DNA of 64,000 bases from Streptococcus oralis. Its GTDB lineage: Bacteria; Bacillota; Bacilli; Lactobacillales; Streptococcaceae. The notes beneath the pieces were generated by a model. The model worked only from the letters and a program-made list of their open reading frames with translations. It was not told the DNA's origin and searched no databases. This document shows, piece by piece, positions 9,269 to 16,610 of the stretch. Both the position numbers and the translations under genes were made by a program. How positions within the stretch are numbered: position 1 is the first letter of the stretch; each line of letters starts with the position of its first letter. Location: NCBI RefSeq assembly GCF_016127915.1, contig NZ_CP066059.1, positions 1,384,001 through 1,448,000 on the forward strand. Direction: 5' to 3'.

Positions 9269-11164
9269 ATGAAAAAAAGATGGCTGTTGGCTTTGGTATT
9301 TACTTATTTATTATTTATCCCGAGCTTGGTTTTTGCAGTAGACTTTGATATCTTATCCTATCAGGGGGATTTGAATATTCATGCAGATAATACTGCAATT
9401 TTTAAGGAAACAATTACCTACCGCTTTGGAGACGATTATAATGGTCAGTTGGTTGGACTAGGGAAAGCTGGGAAAATGCCGGAAGGATTTGACATTGATC
9501 CCGACCCGACTGTTCAGGTCTCTAAAAATGGAAGAATTGTTCAAAATGTTTCCTTCTATACTATGGAGGAAGAGGACGGCTACAAGGTAAAAATTTACAA
9601 TGCTGGATATGCTGGAGATACTGTTCGTGTAACGGTTACCTGGAAACTAACAAACCTTCTCTTCTTATATAAGGATATCGCAGAGCTAAATTGGCAACCC
9701 TTGACAGATAGTACTGGAGACATCAAAGAGATTGAGTTCAAGGTCAGCTCAGATACTCCAGCAGAGAAACTCTATTTTCATGCAGGCCAACTCCTAAGGG
9801 ACTCTAGTGTTGAAAAAGTAAATAATCTCTATCATGTCAAAATGAAAGACCTTCCGAGAAAGCGACAAATCGAATTACATGCTTACTGGCCGAGAAGTGC
9901 TTTTGCAGAAGCTCCAGATCAAGGATTAGAGGAAGAACGTTTAACCGATTTTAACCGGATTGAAAGCAATATAGCGACAGAAAAAGCGCAAAGTGAGATG
10001 TTGATGAAATGGGTATTTCCCGTCATTTTTATGAGTCTCTTACTTCTAGTTCCTCTCTTCTATAGGAAGTTTCGTCAGAGTACAAGCATTAAAAAGGTCT
10101 TTCCAAAAGATCATCGACTCTACGAACCACCGATGGATTTGCCTCCAATGGTTTTAGCAGAAGCAGTGTATTCAACCTCCTTAGAGGAAGTCAATCCCCT
10201 AAACAAATCAGGGTTTGGTAAATTTACTTTTGAACGTTTGATTCAGGCAACCTTGTTGGATTTAGTAGATCGAGGCCATTTATCTATTTTCCAAGGGGAT
10301 GAGGAACCTTATGTGCGCATTATCAGTGAAAAGGGTTTGTCCAATTTTGAGAAGGAATGCCTGCGCATGACTTTGTCAAATAAGAAAGAATTGGCTATTT
10401 CAGAGCTCTTCCCTGATTACCAAGTTTCATCTTCCCTTTACCGTGGTGCCAAAGAGTCAGATGAAAAACATATCCGAGAAACAGGCTCGCGTCTTAAACG
10501 CTCCTTTGAAGGAAGACTTCAACGCATTCAGTCTTGTGTCAAGGATAAGGTCCATGTACTTCGTATCCCAAGCTACTATCGTTCCTTGACAAGCGAGGAA
10601 CGCCGCCTTGCTCTCGGGATGCGAGTTTGTTCAGCCATAACAGCTCTAGGTGGACTGCTATTCTTTTACTATAGCTGGCAAACACATGGTTTCTTTTCGA
10701 TCCCATTTCTACTCTTAGGATTGACAGGATTAGGGGCTAGTTTCTGGGTTTACCTTGCCACGCGAGGAGCCTATCGCGATGGAGTTCTAACAGAGGAAGG
10801 AGCGGAAATCTTCTATCTCTGGACGAGTTTTGAAAATATGCTTCGGGACATCGCTCATCTGGATCAGGCCGAGCTAGAGAGCATCGTCCTTTGGAACCGT
10901 CTACTGGTCTATGCGACTCTCTTTGGTTATGCCAAGAAGGTGAGCAAGTTAATGAAAGTCCGTCATATTCAGCTTGAAAATCCAGATTTGAATCTTTATG
11001 TAGCCTATGGTTGGCACTCACAGTTCTACACCTCAACTGCACAAATCAAGCAATATACTGCTGTCGCAAATACAGCTAGCAATTACTCTGTATCTTCTGG
11101 AAGTGGTTCTTCAGGTGGAGGATTCTCAGGAGGAGGTGGCGGTGGAAGCATCGGCGCCTTCTAA
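9269..11164 (+). CDS. DUF2207-family membrane protein
   Basis: A 631-residue envelope protein of unknown function. It starts with a signal peptide (residues 1-23), followed by an extracytoplasmic beta-rich DUF2207 domain (DFDILSYQGDLNIHADNTA... to about 240). A membrane helix lies near 245-265, then a cytoplasmic region, then a pair of helices near 450-500. The C-terminal tail is serine/glycine-rich (SGGGFSGGGGGGSIGAF), a hallmark of this family. The ATG is preceded by AAAGGG and a putative promoter. It stands alone, 59 bases before uppP, which has its own promoter. It has no motif pointing to an enzyme. Confidence 0.85.
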   Translation: MKKRWLLALVFTYLLFIPSLVFAVDFDILSYQGDLNIHADNTAIFKETITYRFGDDYNGQLVGLGKAGKMPEGFDIDPDPTVQVSKNGRIVQNVSFYTMEEEDGYKVKIYNAGYAGDTVRVTVTWKLTNLLFLYKDIAELNWQPLTDSTGDIKEIEFKVSSDTPAEKLYFHAGQLLRDSSVEKVNNLYHVKMKDLPRKRQIELHAYWPRSAFAEAPDQGLEEERLTDFNRIESNIATEKAQSEMLMKWVFPVIFMSLLLLVPLFYRKFRQSTSIKKVFPKDHRLYEPPMDLPPMVLAEAVYSTSLEEVNPLNKSGFGKFTFERLIQATLLDLVDRGHLSIFQGDEEPYVRIISEKGLSNFEKECLRMTLSNKKELAISELFPDYQVSSSLYRGAKESDEKHIRETGSRLKRSFEGRLQRIQSCVKDKVHVLRIPSYYRSLTSEERRLALGMRVCSAITALGGLLFFYYSWQTHGFFSIPFLLLGLTGLGASFWVYLATRGAYRDGVLTEEGAEIFYLWTSFENMLRDIAHLDQAELESIVLWNRLLVYATLFGYAKKVSKLMKVRHIQLENPDLNLYVAYGWHSQFYTSTAQIKQYTAVANTASNYSVSSGSGSSGGGFSGGGGGGSIGAF

Positions 11165-11190
11165 AAAATCTATCGCAACATCCGAAATTA

Positions 11191-11199
11191 TGCTATAAT
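11191..11199 (+). promoter_or_regulatory. Extended -10 promoter of uppP
   Basis: TGC-TATAAT, 25 bases before the start; AAAGGAG ribosome site follows. Confidence 0.65.
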
Positions 11200-11223
11200 A
11201 GAGGACAGAAAAAGGAGTAATGT

Positions 11224-12069
11224 ATGTATTTTATTGAAATTTTGAAGTCAATCTTTTTTGGGATTGTTGAAGGAATTACAGAATGGTTGCCGATTTCAAG
11301 TACTGGCCACTTGATCTTGGTTGAAGAATTTGTCCAATACAAGGACCAGAATGAAGCCTTCATGTCCATGTTTAATGTTGTCATCCAGCTTGGTGCCATT
11401 TTAGCAGTTATGGTCATTTACTTTAACAAGCTTAATCCTTTCAAACCTGGTAAAACTAAGGTAGAAGTTCGTAGAACTTGGCAGTTGTGGTCAAAAGTCT
11501 TTGTTGCGACCTTGCCTTTGCTATTGGTTTTTAAACTAGATGATTGGTTTGATGCTAACTTCCATAACATGGTTTCAGTTGCGATTATGTTGATTATCTA
11601 TGGTGTTGCCTTTATCTACCTTGAAAAACGAAATAAGGCGCAAGCCATTGAACCAACAGTAACAGAGCTAGACAAGTTACCTTATAAAACAGCCCTTTAC
11701 ATTGGGCTCTTCCAAGTCCTCGCCCTCTTTCCAGGAACGAGCCGTTCAGGTGCGACGATTGTTGGTGGTTTGTTGAATGGAACAAGCCGCTCAGTCGTAA
11801 CAGAGTTTACCTTCTATCTCGGAATTCCTGTTATGTTCGGAGCCAGTGCTTTAAAGATTTTCAAATTTATTAAAGCAGGTCAACTCTTGAGTTTTGGACA
11901 ACTGTTCTTGCTCTTGGTAGCTATGGGTGTTGCCTTTGCGGTCAGCATGGTTGCTATTCGTTTCTTGACTAGCTATGTGAAGAAGCACGACTTTACACTC
12001 TTTGGTAAATACCGTATCGTACTCGGCAGTGTCTTGTTGCTCTATAGTTTTGTGCGTTTGTTTGTATAA
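11224..12069 (+). CDS. uppP: Undecaprenyl-diphosphatase
   Basis: A 281-residue integral membrane phosphatase (BacA family) that dephosphorylates undecaprenyl pyrophosphate at the outer face of the membrane, recycling the lipid carrier for peptidoglycan and other wall polymers. It contributes to bacitracin tolerance. Both family motifs are visible: the glutamate-rich [19 protein letters not shown] (residues 14-32) and [10 protein letters not shown] near residue 170. There are about eight membrane helices. Length and motifs are complete. It is monocistronic, with its own promoter and a strong terminator shared with the opposite strand. Confidence 0.97.
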   Translation: MYFIEILKSIFFGIVEGITEWLPISSTGHLILVEEFVQYKDQNEAFMSMFNVVIQLGAILAVMVIYFNKLNPFKPGKTKVEVRRTWQLWSKVFVATLPLLLVFKLDDWFDANFHNMVSVAIMLIIYGVAFIYLEKRNKAQAIEPTVTELDKLPYKTALYIGLFQVLALFPGTSRSGATIVGGLLNGTSRSVVTEFTFYLGIPVMFGASALKIFKFIKAGQLLSFGQLFLLLVAMGVAFAVSMVAIRFLTSYVKKHDFTLFGKYRIVLGSVLLLYSFVRLFV

Positions 12070-12085
12070 GTTGAAAATAGAATAA

Positions 12086-12135
12086 AATAGGATAGTTCTC
12101 CAAAAAAACATTTGGGGAACTATCCTATTTTTTTA
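12086..12135. terminator. Bidirectional terminator after uppP
   Basis: AATAGGATAGTTC...GAACTATCCTATT arms of at least 13 bases, with a T run on the plus side and an A run before the stem that gives T on the minus side. It can serve uppP and the convergent tetR-type gene. Confidence 0.85.
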
Positions 12136-12221
12136 ATTGTTTAGCTTATTTTTTATTACCTTATTATGTCACTTTGTCCTACGTTTATCCAAGGCTTTAA
12201 AAGTAAACGAAAAGATTGTAT

Positions 12222-12854
12222 TTAATTTGATTGGCTTAAAATTTCTTGGATCAAAGATTCATCAAAAATATCTAAGCCGATGGATTGAAGCATAAATTGT
12301 AAAAAATAGATACGATCAACTATTTTTTCGGAAGAATTTTCAAAAATACTTCCTTCTACCCAAAAGTTAGTCAAAAGCAAGATTGTCTCGGCCACTTCAT
12401 TAGGGAAGGGGATGGGTTGAATGGACTGATCTTCTATTCCTTTTTTTATAATATCTGCAATAAGGGGAGTTCCTATACGCAGATTGTAACGGATAGTAGT
12501 CAGCATGAACTCTGCATCAAGAGGCGCGTGATTCAACATTTCGTAGTTAGTTTTCTGACTTTTTAAACTAAACTGAAAGATTTCTTTGAGCTGTTCTCTT
12601 CCAGTTAAATGACTGGTGGATTCAAGCCAGTCTAGCAATTCCTTTTCCATCAATTGATAACGCTGTTTTAAAACTGCAAAAAGAATTTCATCTTTTGATT
12701 GAAAATGGTGATAAATGGCTCCTTTTGAAATACTAGCTGTTTGCGCTATGTTTTGTACACTTGTTTTTTCATAGCCGTTGTGAATAAAAAGCTGGGTTGC
12801 TGTATTTAAAATTTTTTCTCTCATGGCCTGGGATTTGTCTTTTCGCTGCGCCAT
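12222..12854 (-). CDS. TetR/AcrR-family transcriptional regulator
   Basis: 210 residues with an N-terminal TetR DNA-binding domain: REKILNTATQLFIHNGYEKTSVQNIAQTASISKGAIYHHFQSKDEIL has the helix-turn-helix at about residues 28-50 (fragment TSVQNIAQTASISKGAIYHHF). The C-terminal ligand-binding part is not recognisable by class. The gene is AT-rich and follows two GC-richer CPBP genes on the same strand after a 75-base gap, with its own likely promoter (-35 TTGTAT, spacer 17, TGG-TAGAAT). It may regulate its neighbours; the candidate operators at 14571 and 15121 lie in front of them, but no matching dyad was seen at its own promoter. Confidence 0.88.
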   Translation of the reverse strand: MAQRKDKSQAMREKILNTATQLFIHNGYEKTSVQNIAQTASISKGAIYHHFQSKDEILFAVLKQRYQLMEKELLDWLESTSHLTGREQLKEIFQFSLKSQKTNYEMLNHAPLDAEFMLTTIRYNLRIGTPLIADIIKKGIEDQSIQPIPFPNEVAETILLLTNFWVEGSIFENSSEKIVDRIYFLQFMLQSIGLDIFDESLIQEILSQSN

Positions 12855-12929
12855 TCTGTTCCCCTTTGTTTCTAATATAGCTTTATTCTACCAAAAAAGC
12901 CGGAGAAATACAAAATCATAAAAATATCT

Positions 12930-13685
12930 TTAAGCCTTGTCTTGCTGATCCCTTTGATACCAAAGATAGATACTGTAAGCCGCCATCAAGATATAGCCTA
13001 GGAAAAAGAGGGGATTTTCCGTTCCCTTGCCTACAAAGATGGCTTCGCCAATAGTATTAATGAGCCCATGAAAGAGGACACAATAGAGGACAGACTGACT
13101 GACCTTGTAAAGAGCTGCCAGCCAGAAACGGCTGAGCAGGCAAGCGGCTGTAAAGACCAGAAAGGAGGTCCCCGCCTGACTGCTGCCGGGCATAAAGAAG
13201 AGGGGCAGATGCCAGACAGCCCAGATTAACCCAGTTGCTACAGTTGCCAAAGGGAAGGGCAGGATCTTCTCCAGACTTGGCTGCAGGAAGCCCTGCCAGC
13301 CAATCTCTTCATTGCCGCCTGTCAGAAGAGTCGTTACCAGAGCCAGAACCAAGACATTCAAAAGATTCAAACCTGGCAGCGGCCTGGTCACAAAGGCAAT
13401 GGAAATCGTGTATAGCCCCACAAAAATCAATAGATAAGGCCAGCTTCTTTTCCTAGTAAACTTGATAAAAGCCAGCATTTCTTTCAAAGACTTACCTAAG
13501 ACAAGCTTGGCACTTATAGCAGGACCAAATGTTCCCACTATCATGAGAAGCGGATAAAGCAGCGGCACTCGTTCTTTCAGAACAGCTGAGAGAATCCACG
13601 CAGACCAAGTGATACCAAAAGTCCAAAGCAGAAACATTAGAATTTGCTTGACAGATGAGGAAGCTTTATAGCTTCTAGCTTGCAT
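12930..13685 (-). CDS. CPBP-family membrane protein, variant active-site motif
   Basis: A 251-residue protein with about seven to eight membrane helices of the CPBP (CAAX protease and bacteriocin-processing, Abi) family. Motif 1 reads GGNEEIGWQG: E126 and E127 are present, but the arginine of the EExxxR signature is Gln131. H159 (in WAVWHLPL) and H206 (in LFHGLIN) are present. Family members act in prenyl-protein processing or bacteriocin immunity. The missing arginine makes activity uncertain. It starts inside the end of the upstream paralogue (11-base overlap). GC is visibly above the window average, suggesting transfer from a GC-richer streptococcus. Confidence 0.88.
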   Translation of the reverse strand: MQARSYKASSSVKQILMFLLWTFGITWSAWILSAVLKERVPLLYPLLMIVGTFGPAISAKLVLGKSLKEMLAFIKFTRKRSWPYLLIFVGLYTISIAFVTRPLPGLNLLNVLVLALVTTLLTGGNEEIGWQGFLQPSLEKILPFPLATVATGLIWAVWHLPLFFMPGSSQAGTSFLVFTAACLLSRFWLAALYKVSQSVLYCVLFHGLINTIGEAIFVGKGTENPLFFLGYILMAAYSIYLWYQRDQQDKA

Positions 13686-14457
13686 CTTTCTCAGCCCCTT
13701 TCCGGTTGCCCTTCCAATACCACCAGCCGACCAGCAGGGCGGTCATGACCAGATTAGCAGCCTGGAAGCTGAGATACCTTCCGCCATTTGTAGCACTGCC
13801 GACAATCGTCGCCTGAGCAAAGTTAATGCAGCCGTGAAAGACCATGCAGGCAAATACAGAGGCCGTCTGCTTATAGAGAGCCGCCTGACAGAAACAGAGC
13901 AAGATACCAAAGGAGAGATAGAAGGGCAAAGAAATCTGACTTTGACTCGTTCCCGGAATCAGCCAGAGGGGCAGATGCCAGGCCACCCAGACCAGAGCCG
14001 TGATGACAGTTGCCAGAGGGAAGGAGAATTTTTTCTCCAAAGCCGGCTGCAGGAGGCCCCGCCAGCCCAGCTCTTCGTTCCCGCCTCCAGCAAAGGTGAC
14101 AAAGGTCCAGCCCAGAGGAAACATCAGAACGGCATTGAGCGGCGGTAATACAGGATTGGCGATAAAAAGGGTCAAAACCCGAACCAGACAGAAGACCAGC
14201 ATGTAAATCCACCAGCCTTTGGCATGGGAGAAGATAAAGTCCAGCATCTTCTTAGGATGAGAAATTTTGAGGCTGATAAAAGTTCCCAAGGCCGGTCCGA
14301 AGCCCCCGATGAAATTGAGAGCAAGGCCCAAAGGCTCAGCCCCGCTGGTCAGCTAAATATACTGAAGCAGCCAGGCTCCCCAGGTAATGCCAAAAGTCCA
14401 GGCCAGAAAGGGCAGGATATGCCTTGTCTCTGGCTCTACATGTGTTTGTTTGTTCAT
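13675..14457 (-). pseudogene. CPBP-family membrane protein interrupted by an in-frame TAG
   Basis: The gene should start at ATG 14457 (AAGGAG just upstream; protein start MNKQTHVEPETRHILPF) and run 260 codons to the stop at 13675. Codon 35 (14355-14353) is TAG. The frame is open on both sides: before it FLAWTFGITWGAWLLQYI, after it LTSGAEPLGLALNFIGG, which line up with FLLWTFGITWSAW and the following segment of the downstream paralogue. The metal/active-site motifs are intact beyond the stop: EELGWRG, VAWHLPLW and FHGCIN. Restart at an in-frame TTG (14331) would lack the first membrane helix. It could be a sequencing error, suppression or a true null. GC is high, like its neighbour. Confidence 0.85.
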
Positions 14458-14570
14458 ACGATAACTCCTTATCAAATGTAGAATAGTGAAAAGTCATCCG
14501 AAAACTGGTCAAAAGCATCCTTTACTTTCAGTCTTTCAGATGATTGCCTGTTTTGAAACGCAGATTTTTA

Positions 14571-14590
14571 AAATCCGATCATTCGGTTTG
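14571..14590. promoter_or_regulatory. Dyad operator candidate A, before the CPBP genes
   Basis: AAATCCGATCATTCGGTTTG, near-palindromic. It matches site B (15121-15142) at 17 of 20 aligned positions apart from a few centre and edge bases, and lies just after a possible -10 (TATAAC, minus strand, about 14599-14594). See the matching finding. The rest of the 318-base gap 14458-14775 holds only an imperfect inverted repeat. Confidence 0.5.
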
Positions 14591-14682
14591 TTTTGTTATA
14601 AAAAATAAAGACCTGCGCCAAATAGAAAACATAGTCTTTTAGTCCTTGCCTAAAATAAAAAGCAAAGATAGACTAAATAATC

Positions 14683-14728
14683 CTAAAAGCTATATCAGCA
14701 CCGTTTAGCTACTGCCTGCTGCTTTTAG
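14683..14728. repeat. Imperfect inverted repeat in the gap 14458-14775
   Basis: CTAAAAGC (14683-14690) pairs with GCTTTTAG (14721-14728), and an inner CAGCA pairs with TGCTG. It lies downstream of the 108-residue gene on the minus strand and could end its transcript, though no clean T run follows. Confidence 0.4.
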
Positions 14729-14775
14729 TTTCTAAGTTGTCCTGACTCTGATGCTTAAGACAGGCCATTTCTCTG

Positions 14776-15102
14776 CTACTTGCTCCTTTCTTGATTTTGC
14801 AATCGCCGAATTTGCCAGAGATTGGAGGCAATGCTCAGACTGCCTACTGCCATAATACCCAGTCCTCGCCATGGGCTAAAGACAGAAGTCAGCAAGCCAC
14901 CAGCAAGGACAGCATATCCAGCTTTGACTCCCCACTTAGAATAGCGTATGAGATTCTCACCCTGTGTTATCTTTTCTAGCCACACCTTACGTTTTTCTGC
15001 CTGCTGCTGCAAAAACTCTTTCTGACCTTCCCGCTGCCGATCCAGCTCCTGATTAAACTTGAGGATGTGATCGCTTGTTTTTTCTACTACAGATTTCTTC
15101 AT
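14776..15102 (-). CDS. Small membrane protein, family not recognised
   Basis: 108 residues. The first 60 or so are highly charged and helical (VEKTSDHILKFNQELDRQREGQKEFLQQQAEKR in part: LDRQREGQKEFLQQQAEKR), likely coiled coil. They are followed by two short hydrophobic stretches, WGVKAGYAVLAGGLLTSVF and GLGIMAVGSLSIASNLW, and a basic end. This suggests a membrane hairpin with a cytoplasmic coiled-coil tail. AAAGGAG precedes the ATG, and a promoter with a dyad just downstream precedes the gene. It shares that dyad with the CPBP pair, so they may belong to one regulon. I do not recognise the family. Confidence 0.7.
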   Translation of the reverse strand: MKKSVVEKTSDHILKFNQELDRQREGQKEFLQQQAEKRKVWLEKITQGENLIRYSKWGVKAGYAVLAGGLLTSVFSPWRGLGIMAVGSLSIASNLWQIRRLQNQERSK

Positions 15103-15120
15103 TTCTGCTCCTTTCTTTTT

Positions 15121-15142
15121 AAAAACCGACCAGGCGGTTTTT
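15121..15142. promoter_or_regulatory. Dyad operator candidate B, before the small membrane protein gene
   Basis: AAAAACCG-ACCAGG-CGGTTTTT, perfect 8-base arms. It lies between the predicted transcription start (about 15149, minus strand) and the ribosome site, a position where a bound repressor would block transcription. Confidence 0.55.
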
Positions 15143-15155
15143 ATTTTATAAACTC

Positions 15156-15184
15156 AGTATAACAGACACAGAAAACTTTGTCCA
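15156..15184 (-). promoter_or_regulatory. Promoter of the small membrane protein gene
   Basis: Minus strand: -35 TGGACA (15184-15179), spacer 17, extended -10 TGT-TATACT (to 15156). Confidence 0.7.
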
Positions 15185-15280
15185 GTATTTTTTCAAAAAA
15201 GATTATTTTTAGTTAATGAAAATCATCAGCCAACTTAGAAACTCGTCACAAGCAACTATCTCATACTAAAAACTATATCT

Positions 15281-15309
15281 AAAAAAGCCCGGTAACGAAC
15301 CAAGCTTTT
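15281..15309 (-). terminator. Terminator of dinB
   Basis: On the minus strand AAGCTTGGT pairs with ACCGGGCTT (two G-T pairs), followed by TTTTTT; it starts 5 bases after the dinB stop. Confidence 0.65.
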
Positions 15310-15313
15310 ATCT

Positions 15314-16378
15314 TTATTCAAACCCCGTCACTGTCAGTCCTAGCAGTCGGATACCTCGTGGTTGTTCTTCCAAGCTATCGTATATCTCATGCGCAGTTCG
15401 CTCGATTTGCTCCTTGTCTTGAGTAGCTAAGGCCAAACTTTTCCTTTTAGTCAAGGTGGAGAAATCGGCATAGCGGATTTTCAGAACGATGGTTCGCCCT
15501 TTCTTATCATGCTTAGTCAAGCTATTTTCTACCTTCTGTGCCAACAGGGTCAGCTCTTTTTTGATGTCTTCTTCTACTTGTAGGATTTTTCCGTAGGTTT
15601 TTTCCTTGCCAATGGACTTACGAATGCGATCAGACCTGACCGGTGAGTTATGAATGCCCCTGGCCTTTCGATAAAGGTCAAAACCGAGTCTGCCGAACCG
15701 ATCGATTAAAGTGACTTCTGAGAGATCCAATAAGTCTGCACCAGTATAAATGCCCATTTCATGAAGACGTTCAACTGTTTTTTTGCCCACACCATGGAAT
15801 TTAGCAATGTCCATTTGTTTGAGAAAGTCTTGGGACTGATCTGGGAGGATAACTGTTAAACCATGCGGTTTTCGATAGTCACTAGCCATTTTAGCTAAGA
15901 ATTTGTTATAAGAAACGCCTGCAGAAGCAGTCAGGTGTAGTTCCTGCCAGATATCCTGTTGGATGAGACGAGCTATTTTGACGGCTGACTTGATACCGAG
16001 TTTATTTTCCGTCACATCTAAGTATGCCTCGTCGATACTCATAGGTTCAATCAAATCAGTGTAGCGTTTAAAAATAGCTCGAATCTCAAGTCCCACAGTC
16101 TTATACTTTTCATAATTTCCAGAGATAAAGACAGCTTGGGGACAGCGCTCATAAGCTTCTTTAGAACTCATGGCTGAATGAACACCAAAAGCTCGTGCCT
16201 CATAGCTACAGGTAGAAACGACACCACGCCCACCAGTTTGTCTGGGGTCGCTTCCGATAATGACAGGTTTGCCCTTTAACTTAGGATTATCTCTAATTTC
16301 CACCGCAGCAAAAAAGGCATCCATGTCGATATGGATGATTTTTCTGGACAGATCATTTATCAATGGAAATATGAGCAT
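15314..16378 (-). CDS. dinB: DNA polymerase IV
   Basis: A 354-residue Y-family translesion DNA polymerase that extends mismatched or damaged primer ends with low fidelity. Palm motifs are visible: [14 protein letters not shown] with the first catalytic aspartates, [12 protein letters not shown], and [10 protein letters not shown] carrying the second acidic pair. Thumb helix-hairpin-helix ([17 protein letters not shown]) and little-finger regions follow. Length is normal. No clear C-terminal beta-clamp peptide was singled out. It stands alone on the minus strand, divergent from pfl. Confidence 0.95.
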   Translation of the reverse strand: MLIFPLINDLSRKIIHIDMDAFFAAVEIRDNPKLKGKPVIIGSDPRQTGGRGVVSTCSYEARAFGVHSAMSSKEAYERCPQAVFISGNYEKYKTVGLEIRAIFKRYTDLIEPMSIDEAYLDVTENKLGIKSAVKIARLIQQDIWQELHLTASAGVSYNKFLAKMASDYRKPHGLTVILPDQSQDFLKQMDIAKFHGVGKKTVERLHEMGIYTGADLLDLSEVTLIDRFGRLGFDLYRKARGIHNSPVRSDRIRKSIGKEKTYGKILQVEEDIKKELTLLAQKVENSLTKHDKKGRTIVLKIRYADFSTLTKRKSLALATQDKEQIERTAHEIYDSLEEQPRGIRLLGLTVTGFE

Positions 16379-16529
16379 TTCAATCCCTTTCTAGAGCCAT
16401 TTTCTATTTATTATACCCTTTTTTCTGAAAAAATGGGAAAGTTCAACCTGACTTTCAAAAATATAATACAGATAAGAACAAAAAAGGGACTGTATTATAA
16501 AAGAAAGCGTCTAAAATGCCGGGTTTCTC

Positions 16530-16559
16530 TTGTTGAAATCGGTTACTGTATGGTATACT
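16530..16559 (+). promoter_or_regulatory. pfl promoter with overlapping cre site
   Basis: Extended -10 TGG-TATACT (16551-16559). The best -35 candidates are TTGTTG (16530-16535, spacer 18) or TTGAAA (16533-16538, spacer 15). TGAAATCGGTTACT (16534-16547) fits the CcpA consensus TGWNANCGNTNWCA at 13 of 14 positions and covers the -35/spacer. CcpA control of pfl at high glucose is established in streptococci. Confidence 0.7.
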
Positions 16560-16571
16560 TGTCTTAAGAAT

Positions 16572-16589
16572 GTAACAGATGACTGTTAC
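16572..16589. promoter_or_regulatory. Palindrome in the pfl leader
   Basis: GTAACAG-ATGA-CTGTTAC, perfect 7-base arms, just after the predicted transcription start and 21 bases before the start codon. It could be a second regulator site or an RNA hairpin close to the ribosome site. It does not match the Rex or Fnr consensus. Confidence 0.5.
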
Positions 16590-16610
16590 TAGAAAAAAGA
16601 GGACATTAAC

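Noticed and set aside
14336..14518. 60-codon frame on the minus strand upstream of the shortened CPBP frame
   Set aside because: It is in another frame from the true CPBP start at 14457 and has no ribosome site; the real N-terminus lies in the frame interrupted by TAG.
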